A DNA stretch of 64,000 bases from Arthrobotrys musiformis (Eukaryota; Ascomycota; Orbiliomycetes; Orbiliales; Orbiliaceae): NCBI GenBank assembly GCA_036971715.1, contig JAVHJL010000010.1:62001-126000 (forward strand), read 5' to 3'. The notes beneath the pieces were generated by a model, which was given only the letters and a program-made list of their open reading frames with translations, was not told the origin of the DNA and made no database searches. Position numbers and translations under genes: made by a program. Numbering within the stretch: position 1 is the first letter of the stretch; each line of letters begins with the position of its first letter. Positions 22,307-35,275 of the stretch are shown one piece after another.

Positions 22307-24804
22307 TTATGATGCCGCCTCACTTGGTTTGGTTGTATCCCCATTTGCCGGGCTTGCGTGAGCGCCACTGATAGGGTTTTCGGGAAGTTTTATTTGGACA
22401 TCCGGAAGGATCTTCAACCGGTTGGCTAGGGGCTCGCCTTTGATGACCTTTTCCATCTCCGACCGATCGAGACTTTCGTATTCGATTAAAGCCTTTGCGA
22501 GTAACTCTAGTTCTTTTCGATGTTCCGTTAAGAGCCGTGTCGCCCGTAAGCGCCCTTCTTCAAGCAGCCTGCGAGTTTCAGCCTCAATCGCTTCCTTGGT
22601 TTGTGATGACAGGTTTCGGTAGCTGCTATGCAGGTCGACATTGCCAAGCAAATCGGACATTCCCATTTGCGTGACCATTGCCTGTGCGATTTTTGTTGCT
22701 TGTGCGATATCCTATATTTTCGAAGGGTGGGTTAGATCTTGACATTGGGAGGGAAGAACTGGATACCTACGTTAGATGCACCACTTGTAACGTTATCTGG
22801 ACCATATATAAGCTCTTCGGCAACCTTGCCTCCCATACAAACGTCAATGCGAGCAAGATATTCCTAGCAAAATAGTTAGAGATCGAACCGAATTTTCATC
22901 AGTTAGTGGGCTAGTGCCAACCTTTTTAGACATAGAAACCTGATCCATCTCAGGCAGCTGGAAAGTGATTCCTAGTGCCATCCCTCGTGGCATTATAGTG
23001 GCTTTGTATAATGGAATCGCACCTTCAGTGAACATGGCTACTAGTGCGTGGCCGCCTTCGTGGTAGGCTGTCATTTCCTTTTCTTTTTGGGAAATGACTG
23101 CACTTCTCCTTTCGGCACCCATTAGAATTTTGTCCTTGGCCCACTCCAAATCATCCATCCGCACCTGGCTCGCTCTCAACTTCGAAGCTCTGACTGCGGC
23201 TTGATTCACGAGGTTTTCAAGCTCTGCTCCTGAGAATCCGGGGGTGCCGCGAGCAATTATTTGAAGATCCACATCAGTAGAGGCTTTAATGGATTTGACA
23301 TAATGTTTAAGGATCTCAATTCGTCCACGCACGTCCGGGAGCGGGACGTTCACGGTTCGATCGAACCTCCCTGGCCGGGTAAGTGCTTTGTCTAGTAGTT
23401 GAGGGAAGTTTGTAGCAGCCAAGAATATCACCCCAGAGTTAGGAGCAAAGCCGTCAAGGTCGACTAGCAATTGGTTTAGGGTTTGCTTGACGTATGCCGC
23501 GTCTCTTTCATTGCGTTTGCCACCAATTGCGTCCAGTTCGTCAATAAAAACAATTGATGGCGCTTTTGCCCGAGCTGCAGCGAACAATTCCCGGACGCGC
23601 TTTGCACCTACTCCAACGTAGACTTCATCGAACTCGGAACCGGACATAAAGAAGAATGGGACACCGGATTCTCCTGCTACAGCTCTAGCGAGAAGGGTTT
23701 TTCCTGTACCTGGAGGGCCAACAAGAAGGACGCCCTTAGGGAGTTTCCCACCGAGCGCGGAGAATTTGGCAGGGTCCTTTAGGAATTCAACAAGCTCTTG
23801 GAGTTCTTCTTTCGCTTCCTCACAACCATGTACGTCTGCGAAACGGGCCGTCTGCTGGGAGCCTTGAGCTTCATTGGGAGGATTGCCACCGACCCGTTTT
23901 AGAACGCCGGTTGCTTCGATGAAGACAGTCATTACAACCAAGACGAAATAGATCATAACCGCAGACGTTAGAAGAAATTTTGCCCACTTGAAAACAGTAC
24001 CCCCTATTGTCTCATCAACAACAACAAACAAGGGGTTGTCTCTATCCCCGTATCGACCGTGAATATTTTTCGTAGTAATGGATGAGGCACCCCCCTTTGA
24101 TCGAGCGGCGATGGCTTGGCCGATAGCGCGGACCTCCTCCGCAGACAAAGCGGATTTGTTGTCGCCCTCTACCGTCTCTGCCTTTTCTGCTTTTCGATCC
24201 GTGATCATTTTTGCTCTTTCGATTTGACCAATTTTTTCCAAGGACTTGATGTATAGTTCTTCTGCTCTAGAATTTGTGGCGTACTGGCCTGTTTGATATC
24301 TCTCGACTATTATGTCCGGCATATTTGCTTTGTAGAGTGCGTTATAGAACTCTAATTGAGCAGCGGCATTCATCGGGTTGGAGTTGGCTGTCCGTTCGGT
24401 ATGCTCGAGGAAGGATCGCATCGGGCGAAGTGAGGAGAGGGTCCTCGTTTGGGGTCTCGGGTGCCATAAAGGAGGTGTACAAGTGAACGTGGGGCGTTGG
24501 GATTGAGGTGAGGAACGTTTTTGCTGTATTAGATTTTGATTTGGACGCCATGGTCGGCTCGAAGCAAGTCGTATTTGTAGGCAGGCGGGCTGTGCGGAGG
24601 CTAGACACTGAGTATTTCGAACCCCGCGGGGTAACTGCAGGTCGCGAAGTTTTGACAAGGGAAAGAGGGTATGGCGTAAAATGCGGGAGTGTGCCGGGGC
24701 CAGCTATCGATGGATGAGGTTTTGAGCGGGGCGGGACTTGAGTATAATAACAATATCCCACTTACCTGTGGAAGCAATGAGGAAGGGGGGCGAATAGCGC
24801 ACAT
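22307..24804 (-). CDS. YME1: Mitochondrial i-AAA protease (YME1 type)
   Basis: Minus-strand exons are 24804-24766, 24634-22922, 22863-22771 and 22711-22307, giving 749 residues. It is a membrane-anchored ATP-dependent zinc protease of the inner mitochondrial membrane that faces the intermembrane space. The N terminus is rich in Arg, Ser and Pro without acids, as expected of a mitochondrial presequence. One membrane segment follows (FLLTSAVMIYFVLVVMTVF, near residue 230-248), then Walker A GPPGTGKT (about 318-325), Walker B IVFIDELDAIG, the second region of homology LTRPGRFDR, and the zinc site HEGGH. The single membrane span separates it from m-AAA enzymes. The 39-nt first exon is inferred: the main frame has no ATG before residue ~80, and GCCATG with donor GTAAGT lies upstream in phase. 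Confidence 0.88.
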
Positions 24805-25760
24805 GGCGTCTAGAGAGCAACGGCGATGTGAGTCTGCCCGTGACACACAGCCGGGGGTTATGCCGTGGTTGGCGATTGATGGTGATGGGAAAAAATCGAG
24901 GGACTAATGCAGGGGTCTGGGGAACAGGTGGGATTCTGGTTTGCGGGCAAAAATCCATCTTGACTGGGTTTAGTGTGAGCCGCGAATTTCAATTTCAACA
25001 CCACAGCCATTTTCTCATGCATAAGCAGTTAGTTACGGTACCGGCTCGGTCTAGTTTATCTATTTGACAACCGCAGGCGTATATTATATTACCCTCAGAA
25101 AGTATTCGACCTAGCATACAGCAGGGCGCTTGCATTGCTTCCTAAGATTTACAAAAAAAAAAAAAAAAAAGAAGAAGAAGAAGGGGTGTTTGTATGCAAG
25201 TGCGAGAGACAGAGAGTGGGAGAGACAGAAATATAGCCCATACATTGAAAGGCCGGTGCTAGAGTCAAGACGCCCATATTTGGAGAGATAGGGGAACAAA
25301 GAAAGGGGAGAGGGCTGCAAGCGATGTCGGTTACCGAGAGCGATTGAAGGTAGAATATAGAAGGGGAGAATTTGAGGATGAGAATGCAGCACAAATCATA
25401 AAAAGCACCCATGAAGACCAAGAGATACATAACTTTTCGTTTGCACCTGGAACGACCCTAACCCAAAGGGAAAAGAAAAACAGAAAATACACATTGAAGA
25501 CTATGGAATAAGGAAATGCGGGCGAAAGCCTCGGGTGTGAGGGTGATTGAAGTATTTGGAATAACAATGGGGTTTGAAATACAAGTCCGGAAGAAACCAT
25601 CCTTATGGCGGTCGTTGCCATTGTGTCATCTGGGAAGCAAAAGAGGGGTTTTCCGGGAAGAGCATTACCTAACGTTCATGTATCTTCCAAAAAAAGAGAA
25701 AAAAAAAAGGCCATCAAAGGAAGTACAATTCTAAAGGTGAAGGGAAGGCCAATCGGCTGG
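24805..25760. other. Intergenic: YME1 upstream side and PABP 3' side
   Basis: No gene. It contains an 18-base A run (25,153-25,170) followed by (GAA)n and a purine-rich GAGAGACAGAGAG stretch on the plus strand, which is pyrimidine-rich in the PABP 3' UTR direction. Confidence 0.6.
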
Positions 25761-28272
25761 TCAAGCCTGAGTCGCGGCAGCTTCCTTAGAGTCTTCTTTA
25801 GGGGCGGGCGTTTCCTCTGATGGCTTCGCTGTGACATCGACCTGCGTGCTAGGTGTAACTGTACTGTCGTCGGTAGCTTTCGACTTTACATATTCGTCAT
25901 AGACCGAAAGCGCTTCGTCAACCTTGTTTCGGAGTGCCGAGTCGTCCTTAATCCTGTGGTGTGGGTTACTGCGTTAGTAAAAGCCAGAGAAAGGGGCACT
26001 ATTCCGTGCCCCTCTAGTAGCGGGGAGGGTGTAGGCTTACAAATTGAGTAGTTCGTTGTTGTCCATTTCTAGAAGCATCCCGGTGATCTTTCCGGCTAGC
26101 TGTGGGTTAATGGCATGGATGCGCGGATATAGGGCCTCGCCAAGGACTTGCTTCTGTTGTTGGGACGGTAGGTTATTTAAATTGGCTAGCTGAGGCGGTG
26201 CGCCTTGCGCCGTTTGGTCACTGTGATAACCTCGGCCTTGTGAGGGACCAATTCCTCTGCCGAGTGGCCCACGTTGTTGATGTCCGATTTGCTGAGCTAC
26301 ACCACCGCTAGAAAGACCTCTCCCTGGATTCAGGTTTAGTTGTGGCGCGGCTCGAGCTGCCGGGTTCATGGCCGCTAATTGGGCCTGGTTAAATGCTTGA
26401 GCGTAGCCGAATTGGCCGCCTGGGCCGCCTTGGCCTGTCATCCCGTAGATTGGAGCAGGTTGTCCTTGCGCCCCGTTTCTATTGCCTCCAGATGGGTTTG
26501 CGCCAGGTGGCCAGTTTCCGCCAGCCCTACCCGCCCCAGGGATCATCATTCCAGCTTGTTGGGGAGGGAAGGGGAGTCTGTTTGGTGGAACCCCAGGGCC
26601 TCCAGGGCCCGCAAGGAAAGGAGGTTGAACACCTGGTGCGCCAGGTTGATAGTAGAGTGGTGCAGAGAGGTACTTTTGAAAGATCAGTATACATTCGCAC
26701 TTAGAAGGTTGTCCATACCTCCCTTATGCGGGTATGCTCCAACTGGTTTCAGGAATGGGAACTCACAGGTTGTGGGGGCATTCCGGCAGCTGCGGCGGCT
26801 TGCTGCATCCGGATTTGATTACGTTGTTGGATAGAGGCTTCGAGCTATACGCAAAGAGAAATGGATCACTATTAGTTCACGACGTATGCATTGCTTTGTT
26901 CCTGGGGTTGTGCAAATACCTGACTTTTGCGTACGTCTTTACGCTGGGCAAGAGCAACGTACAATGGCTTCCCGTTTACCATACGCTGGTTCATCTCTGC
27001 AACGGCCTTGGATGCTTCATCGGGGTTGCTGAAGCAGACAAAGCCGAATCCTTTGCTCTTCCCTTGTTTCTTGTCGGTAGCCTTTTCCTCAGATTCGCTG
27101 ACCTTGGCCTCTTCACCATCTTTCTCTTTCGGGCTGTCTAACGAGTCTCGCATAACCTTTGCGCTCGTGATTGTACCATAAGGCGCAAATTCTTGCCGGA
27201 GTCTCTCATCGTCGATTTCATCATCAAGGTTCTTGACGTAGAGGTTGACTCCTTGGTATTTACTCGCCTTTTCGATTCGAGCGGCTTCATATTGCTTGCG
27301 AAGCTCTTCCTCTCTCTCGTGCTTTTTCTGCGCCCTGCCAACGAATAATGTTTGACCTTTGAGATCCGTCTCATGTAGTGCCTCGACGGCGGCGGCGGCG
27401 GCCTCATGTGAAGAGAAATTGACAAATCCGAATCCTCGCGACGTTCCAGTATCACCATCACGAGCTAAACTGGCAGACGTGATTTGACCAAACTTCTCGA
27501 AGACCGTTCGGAATTCGTCATCCGAAACCTCAGGGTCGATATTCTTGACATAAATATTGGTAAAGTTTGCCTTCATCTCATCAAACTTGCTCTGGCGCTC
27601 CTTCTTTGGAATGTGATGTCCAACATAGACCTTCTTTTCGTTCAAAAGCATGCCGTTAACATGCTTGATGGCGTTTGTAGCGGCCTCAGCTGTTTCGTAG
27701 TGGACAAAACCATACCCCTTGGAGTTTCCATTCTCGTCCTGGGCGACTTTGCAAGAGAGAATGTTCCCGAAAGCTGCGAACGTATCATGTAAAGCCTTAT
27801 TATCGATGGCGATGTCGAGGTTTTTGATAAATACGTTCCCGTGACCAGTTTTACGGAGGGCTGGGTCACGCTGCGACCACATTATTCTGCAGGGACGGCC
27901 CTTGATTAAGGTATAGTTGAGCTCTTCGAGGGCCCGTTCACCATCTGCCGTGTTATTGTAGTTGACATATGCGTACCCGAGAGACCTTCGGGTGACAGCA
28001 TCACGGCAAACCCGGATGGAAGCTACTTGTCCAATTGAAGAAAAGAGCTCGAAGAGCATAGCTTCCGTGACGGAGGGGTCTAATTCTCCAACGTAGAGGG
28101 AAGCTGAATGAGGCGCATTTGTTGAGGCGGAGGCAGTGGGAGTCTGCACTACATCAGCAGCGGAGGCAAGAGTGGGGGATTCTGGGGCGTTTGTAGCTCC
28201 ATTGGTATCCAAGGTAGGAGGGGGGAGAGCTGGAGAGGAGGTATCAGAAGGCATCGTGTTAGAGGGCTTCAA
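25761..28272 (-). CDS. PAB1: Polyadenylate-binding protein, four RRMs and MLLE domain
   Basis: Minus-strand exons are 28272-26920, 26844-26767, 26672-26041 and 25953-25761, giving 751 residues. PABP coats poly(A) tails, links them to eIF4G and controls deadenylation. Four RRMs lie in the first exon (about residues 58-440), with RNP motifs such as SLYVGELD, KGYGFVHY, RGFGFVNF and KGFGFVCF. The fourth carries an acidic insert rich in Glu and Lys. A Pro/Gly/Gln-rich linker follows, then the C-terminal MLLE domain (GKITGMLLEMDNNELL), whose end is encoded by the last exon. Intron 2 ends AAAAG. A probable 5'-UTR intron and an A-rich leader lie upstream. It is divergent from the HUL5-type gene. Confidence 0.93.
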
Positions 28273-28795
28273 GGGCTTTCAAGAATAAGAAAGGTAGCTA
28301 AAGGGCGCCGTGGGTTAGCTTGTATTGATAAATATGGTAATGGGTCAGGATGTTGGGTTTCTGTATGGAGCCTGGTTGAGATATGAAGCTGGGCACTCAC
28401 CTAGAATGTAGTCAGGGAGCTTTGACCTGATGGAGGGGTGTTGAGCCGGGTGGGTAGGTGGGATGAAAGGTCGTCTTAGGAGATAGCCCAAGAGGAACAG
28501 GAAAGAAAAAACCCGGAGAACAAGCGGGTTGGATGTAGAGCTTGTACGATACTGAGGTTGCTAGGATTTTCTGGGGAGAAGATAGATAGGCGGAGGGTGT
28601 GCGGTGGAGGAGCCAGTCCGCAGAGATGGTAGGGGAACGTTGGAGTCCAAGGAGCTGTGGTCAACAGTTCACCGGTGTGGCCGAGCCGAAGGAGACAAAG
28701 GTAGACACAGGAGCCTACAAGAGTCTTCTTTTTTGTTTTTGATTTTATCGTTTTTTTTTGAGATTTTATATTTTTATCGTGTGGTTGGCTGTAAC

Positions 28796-28829
<34 letters not shown>

Positions 28830-29210
28830 TGGAAGTTCTTTGAGAATTAAAAAAAAAAAAAAAAAAGTGAGAATAAAAAAAAAAACATTTTTGTGTTTCA
28901 GGGCGAAAAGAGTGTGTTGTGCGTGAGCATGGTTACCGCGTTAGGAAGCTTCCTGATAGGGTAATAATAAAAAGAATCCAGCTTCATATTTTATGGCACA
29001 ACAACAACACAGCAACACAGCAACGCAACAACACAGCAAGCGCAAGCTGACACAAATTGGGCGTTTTGCTGACAATTGATACACCGCCCTCGTCTCGCAG
29101 CTGGGTTATGATAAACTCCAACCCACCTCAACCCCTCTTCTTCGCCAGCATACACCGTCATCTCTCCTCAACGCCATCTATCTACCTAGGTACTTCTTAC
29201 CGCCTTCAAT
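28273..29210. other. Divergent promoter region PABP / HUL5-type ligase
   Basis: It contains low-complexity tracts: (GAG)n at about 28,798-28,830, an A run at 28,848-28,866, a second A run at 28,874-28,885, and a CAA/CAGC-rich stretch at 28,998-29,042. On the PABP-sense strand, 28,780-28,730 is A-rich. Confidence 0.6.
28319..28400 (-). other. Probable intron in the PABP 5' UTR
   Basis: On the minus strand CTAG|GTGAGT at 28,401/28,400 is a strong donor and ATACAAG at about 28,319 a possible acceptor; a second acceptor candidate lies nearer the start codon. No coding frame is involved, so only the splice signals support it. Confidence 0.35.
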
Positions 29211-32200
29211 ATGAAGCACTTCCCTGGGAGCACAAAGCGGCAGCGTAATGTTAACCTCTCTGGCAAATCGAAAACCCCATCTAGTCTCGTCATAGCTCGG
29301 GAAGAGCGGGCTCGGAGAGAGCAAGAGCGCCAAAGGCTTGCAGCTACAATAAAGATTCAAACAATCTACAGAGGCTATGCCACCCGACGATCTGTGCGTA
29401 GAGGCCGCAGGGCGGACTGGGATGAGTTTGTTGGCTTCCCTGCGGCCTTATCGTCCGCCGCCTATTCTGACGACGACCTCGCCCTCCTCCTCTCCTTCTG
29501 CGACCCTACACACATGGAAGATGTCCGTCGTCTCATCTTCATGATCTCTGTCTTTCACCCAAATGATGAACCGAGCTCTTCGATCGGATCAGTTCTTGCT
29601 CGGAACGGCCGCTCCCGCTTTTTATTCATCCGCCTTTCCCGAACGCTGCTAGCTGCTCTGTCATATATAAGCATTCACCATGCTGCAACGCAGGCACAAG
29701 CGCAGACTTTACATATCCTTTCATTTCTGTCCTGTACCGTTGCATATCTACCCGACCAAGCCGATGCTGCCTACTTTAATACCCTGAAACTTATCATCGA
29801 CCATGGCTTGATCTCCCGACTATCAACAGTCTCCCCACCGGAAGCACGTACGGCAGCTCTCACTATCATACTTCGATCTATCATTCTACCCCTCCAATCA
29901 ACCATCGAGGCCAACCGAAAATCCGTCTATGCAAATTTTGTTCAAATAGTTCTCGCGACCGCTTTTCTCGATGCGAACTTATTTGCGGCGATCCCAATAT
30001 CGACTTTCCGGAAGCTGATTGACGTCCACCAGCTCCTCGAGGCTGCTAGGGAACTTCGGACTGACCGGTTGGCACGGGGAAACGCCTTGTGGCTACTATC
30101 TTATCTGGTCGCATTTGCCTATGACACCAGGCTCCCTGTTTCGCCTACCCATGTGGACCTTGAGGATCAGATATCCTCCCACCCGCTTTATAAGCAGGTT
30201 CGTTTTCCAGAACGCTTAGATCCTCGGGCGGTATTTGGATCGCTTGTAGCTACTCTAAATCCGATTCTAGATCTTTACGGCAGGGACATGTGGGACCAAA
30301 TGGCCACCTCCAAAAAGCCACCAGTCTCACCTTCGACTATCCAGGCAGACCTTTTCCTTGGGGGCGAAGAATACCACAAACCTCCCGAATTCATAAAGCA
30401 GCAACTCGAAAAATTACTGGAAACCGAGTTTATATCAAATCTCACGGATGTGATAACGCAGGATCGGCCGCCCCTACGCCCCTCACAGCAAGCAGAAAAC
30501 ACCTACTCTACAGCACAGAACTTCACTCTTCACCTTTTGCTCTATTTTCCGTTTCTTCGACGCAAACTTCACAACCGGCTTTTTCTCGCAAGGTCATGGA
30601 ATGGAATGTCTCTATTGGCTGCCTTGTACCACCAGATTGAGGGAACGCAAACATTTCGAAATGGCACGCTAAGCTCAAGGGAAATATTGGACGGTTTGAA
30701 ACTCACCTACCGGAAAACTGCTGGGGTGGACATTAGGCCATCGGATTGGACAGCAATATTCCTCTTCTTAGATTTGCACTGTTTCTCCAGTATCGTCATG
30801 GACGATGAAGAGTTTTTTGCCTTTGGCGGCAACTCACTTGAGCTAAATCAATTGCAAGAACTCGTCGGTTTCTTAAAAAATTTGGCCTTCATACTATACT
30901 TTGAAGCCTCTGAAATCGAATCCCAGACATCCGATGAACCGTTTGTGCAACTACCTGCGAGGCTTCGCAGCAACTCGCGATTTGGAACCAGGCCAGATAT
31001 AGCAGGTGTCTATGGTGTAACTCTTCCCTGGGTACGCGGCCTGACCATCAGAATACTACGTTCTCTCCATAGAAGGGATTCTCGACAAAGATTTCTACCA
31101 GACGGCTTTTGGTTGATGAAGGAGATTAATACCGAAGGAACCACGCATCTGATCGCGGAGGAGGAAGCTCGCCAGCAAGAACTAGAGCAATTCAGCGTTC
31201 CCGGGGACTCCGACTCCGACTCCGGCTCCGGCTCCGATTCTGATGACATTTCTCAAACCCTCCCAGCCCGCCGTCACGGAAATTTTGACAAAAGAGATGA
31301 GAGAACGACAAGATATAACTATTTAGCTACGATCACCCCACGTCTGGCTGTTATTCAAAACCTCCCTTTTCTCATACCCTTCCGAACGAGGGTGTCGATC
31401 TTTCGCGATTTCGTTAGACTTGATCAAGCACGTCGAGGTAGTGGAGACCGAGAAGTGTGGAGGCTGAGCCAGCCAAATCACTTCCAGGATCACCCCGGAG
31501 GAAAAGCAAAACATCACGGTATGATCCATCGTGATCGAATATTCGAAGATGCCTACGACAAGTTTTATACTTTGGGAGATGGCCTCAAGGAGCCTATTCA
31601 GATTACCTTTGTCGATTCTTTCGGCGCAGAAGAGCCCGGAATAGACGGCGGGGGTATCCTCAAAGAATTCCTCTCCTCTATTGTCCAAGAGTCATCCAGA
31701 ACGGACCTGGCTAAGGGCATCCCTTTCTTTGCGGAGACAGATGACCATATGCTCTACCCCAACCCTGTAATTTTGGATCAGATGTTATGGGATTCCAGCA
31801 AACCGATGAATAGTAACACTTTGAACCCCACAACGCCGGATACACGTGAGGCCGGAGACTTATTGCGACGGTTTGAGTTTCTAGGCCGCATTATCGGAAA
31901 GTGCATGTACGAAGGTATTTTAGTGGAAGTTGTTTTCGCTGATTTTTTCCTTCTCAAATGGAGTAAGGTTATGCTGGGTAACGATGATGTTGGGCTCGGT
32001 GTAGATGACCTCAAGAGCTTAGATAGGAGCCTTTGGAGGGGCCTTGTGAGTTCCCCGCCCCACCGCTTTCTGTTTGATTATACTAAACGAATTCTATAGC
32101 AAGCGTTAAAACATTATGACGAACGAACAATCGAAGAACTCGACCTAACATTTGCTGTCGAGAACAATTTTCAAATGGCAGACCCTCAAGCTCCTAGCGG

Positions 32201-32792
32201 CTTGTCCCCGAAAATAATAGTAGTGGATTTGAAACCAAATGGCTCACAAACTCCTGTGAAACCTTCGAACAGGCTTGAGTACATCCACCTAGTTTCAAGA
32301 TACAAACTGGCGGTTCAAGGCAAACAGCAAACAAATGCCTTTCTGAAGGGGCTCTCTTCCATTATCTCTCCGAGGTGGCTTTCTATGTTTAATCAGTCAG
32401 AACTCCAAACCCTCGTTGGCGGAAATGAATCTCCGCTAGACATCGACGACCTTCGAGAAAATACTGTATACGGCGGGATATATACCATGGGGGATGATCA
32501 GCAGGAACATGAAACCATCAAGATGTTTTGGCGGGTGATGGAGAGGCTGCAGGAATCGGATAAGCGAGCTGTTCTGAAATTTGTTACTAGTGTAAGCAGG
32601 GCGCCACTCTTAGGGTTCAGCTCTTTGAACCCAAGGTTCAGCATTCGAGACGCTGGTAGCGATTCAACAAGGCTACCAAGCACTAGCACCTGCGTAAACC
32701 TTTTGAAGTTGCCTCGTTATCCCTCGGAGACCATTCTCGAAGAAAAACTCCTATACGCGGCCAACGCTGGAGCAGGATTCGACTTGAGCTAA
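29211..32792 (+). CDS. HUL5: HECT-type E3 ubiquitin ligase, HUL5/UBE3C family
   Basis: Exons are 29211-32045 and 32100-32792, giving 1,175 residues. HUL5/UBE3C is a proteasome-associated ligase that extends ubiquitin chains on stalled or misfolded substrates. An N-terminal IQ-like motif (IKIQTIYRGYATRR, about residues 46-59) is diagnostic of the family. A long helical region follows, with an acidic Ser/Asp/Gly stretch near residues 665-680. The C-terminal HECT domain has FVDSFGAEEPGIDGGGILKEF, LGRIIGKCMYEGILV and STCVNLLKLP. Cys1143 in the last motif is the catalytic thioester residue. The single intron cuts the HECT domain between SLWRGL and QALKHYD. Translation restored across it is continuous. 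Confidence 0.92.
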
Positions 32793-34904
32793 ATAATAGA
32801 GAATCGACGTACCAAATATATCTAGTCCGTAATGATGAAGCCTGAAGATAGAATTGATACCAAAATACACAATGGATAGTACATATGTAAACACATATTC
32901 ATTCGCATTGCCGCCTAGCATCAAGGCCATACGAGAATAAAAAAATACTATTTTTTCCCCCTTCCTTCCTTTCTTCCTTCCTTTCTTTCTTTCTTTCTTT
33001 CTAACACCGCTATCTATTCCCAAGGACGAATCCGTGGCCGTGGGCCCAGGAGGCTTACTTGCATTGGTTTCCGCAAAAGTAGTTGTGTGTCCTTTAGCTT
33101 TGAAGATTCACCCGGTAGGATAAAAAAAAACTCGGCCCACAGGTAGAGGGCACGTGGTACGACAGTCTGCGAGTGTTGCATGTTGGCATTGCATAAGTGC
33201 ACCTTGGGCAACTAGTCTCGATGGCTAGCCTGCTTCCTGGCTTGGACAACTTGTTGGGATGTGCTGGCTGCTGCATGTTGTCCTGTCTTTCTGGCCTCGT
33301 TGCGCAATTGGTACCTCTATTGACACCGCAAACGTCGATTGAAGGATGGGCAAGGGGTGTGCATTGTCCTGCATGTGGGACATTCGTGGATGTATGTTCT
33401 GCATTGCTGTAGTGTTGGCTAGTGCAAGCCATCTCGCCGTGTAAACAAACACCCGTTGAGCATCATGCGCCATGATTCGCTGTCTGGATTCATGAAGATA
33501 CCCCTCTCACCCCTCCACAAGAAGCAATCGGTGCCCAATTCCCCATCCGGTCCTCGAATGTGAAATGGCTACTGTCAGGTTTCAAGCCAATGTGACGAGA
33601 AGGCATGGATAAAACCAACGTCAATGCTATGTGAGCGTGATCATCCAATTTAGATTTACATACTGTGTACAATATCAAAATCATACAATCGGCCAATGTA
33701 ACGTTTTCGGGAACCCTTCGAATCCGTTTAAAACTAGGCCAGTCCCCTTAACTCGAGTAGCAGAAGCCTACGTGGCTTCAAACCCGTGGTGCCGTGGTAT
33801 TGGTATGAGACTGCCACGACCTTGCAGGGCACTGTGATTGATATCCTGCTAACCAAGAACACAAGTTTCCATTCTCAAGCTCGGAGGCGTGAGCGACCTG
33901 CGTCCATATTCTACTAGCCGCTTGTTACAGTCGTCTCGGATCTCATGGAATATCAAGAAGGCATCAGGAGACCCGGATTTCACCAACCAAAAAAAAAATA
34001 AATAAATAAATAAATAAATAAATACAGATTCTACGGGGTTAGAGGTTGTTGCCTATCTACCTAAAGTAGCCTGTGTACTTGTGGAGACTGAAATCTGGGA
34101 TGGCGAGACCGCGCCAAAGCCAACAGGGCTCAGTGGCAAATCTAATATTTTCAGCCATTTTCAGCAAATGCTCCCTGGTGGAATTCTTCTGGGCCGGTAC
34201 AATGTAGAATTGTCGGTATTTATATTCCTTCGAGGGGGGTGGATGTCGCATTTCCGCTAGTTTCGATCCCGCCAGGCGAAATTCCCGATCCATTTATATG
34301 GGGTGATATCGTGATTCAGGACTTAGTATTGTTATTGTCGTGCCTGTTCCCTATCTCTCTCGACCGACCTGAACCGGCACTACTGTGTTAGCTAGTACGG
34401 TACTACTGGGTGTTCCGGCATGTCCTTTGAGCCACCACCACCCGTATAGACACAGAGGAACTTGGCCATTCCGGGACAGGATGTCGGATGCATATCATCG
34501 TGCAAGAGCAAGCTCGTCGCCAACTCAGACACTCCAAATAGCGTAGCTAGGAATATGTATGTACGATATTGACGAAGCCTATGTATCTTCCCGCGCAGGA
34601 ATTAACTGCTGTCCACGTATCCAAGCCCCTACCTTCCAATCCGAAGAATATAAGTACATAGCGTCTGTCATGGGGATACGCATTGGAATATTATCAAGAT
34701 GGGAAAGAAAGGTCTTCAAAAAGACACAATTCCAAAGAAGTTCCTTCCTTCGGTCGAAGCCAGAGCCTCATAGCTATAGCTGGTGTCCAAGACAGATCTG
34801 CGGTTTTCACAATATAATAGAGAAAACCCTCGATTACAGCACACGCCCGACGCCTTCGAGGAGACTGACCTCTCCCTAGTTAACAACACCGAATATTAGG
34901 CCCT
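32793..34904. other. Long intergenic stretch without a supported gene
   Basis: The 2.1 kb contain a CT-rich tract with (CTTT)n (about 32,957-33,003), an (AAAT)n microsatellite (33,990-34,024) and ordinary mixed sequence. Several short open frames exist on both strands, but none has a recognisable domain or good splice context. I see no RNA gene. Confidence 0.6.
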
Positions 34905-35275
34905 ATGCCCCCCCCTCTCGGGCCGTCCGCCCCCATGGCCCTAGAACAATCAGATCCAGTCAAGACACGTTGGCAGCGATCTCTTGAAGGTGAGTGTTTC
35001 TTCAGGTTCCTAGGCTGTAACAACTTTCCCAAGCTAATTGGTGATGGGTAGATTATTGCCAGAAACAAATGTGGTCGCCACCTATTTGGAATATTATCAG
35101 CGACCGCCGGGGAGGCAGGACGGCGTGGAGCGCCACAGTTGTGATAGGTGGCGTTCCAGTCAGTGCTCGATACTGGTATGATGGTGACTACCTGGGCAAC
35201 GCAAAGGAAGATGCTGCTGAGGTTGCGCTTGGTCTTTTACACAAAAATACATCGCAAGCTACCCAAAGCGTTTGA
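34905..35275 (+). CDS. Small protein with a dsRNA-binding-motif-like domain
   Basis: Exons are 34905-34989 and 35052-35275, giving 102 residues. The short N terminus (MPPPLGPSAPMALEQ) is followed by a single domain: LEDYCQKQMWSPP, RRGGRTAWSATVVIGG, ARYWYDGDYLGNAKEDAAE and VALGLLHK. The alpha-beta-beta-beta-alpha order and the NAKEDAAEVAL helix match the dsRBM fold, where the last helix reads KK.AK..AA..AL. The typical Lys-Lys pair is replaced by Asn-Ala-Lys, so RNA binding is not assured. Two in-frame ATGs (34,905 and 34,935) are possible starts. It has no partner domain such as RNase III. I recall similar short fungal proteins of unknown role; the function is not known. Confidence 0.65.

Noticed and set aside
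34559..34879. 106-codon plus-strand frame before the dsRBM-like gene
   Set aside because: No domain, and it ends just before the better supported gene; probably leader or intergenic sequence.
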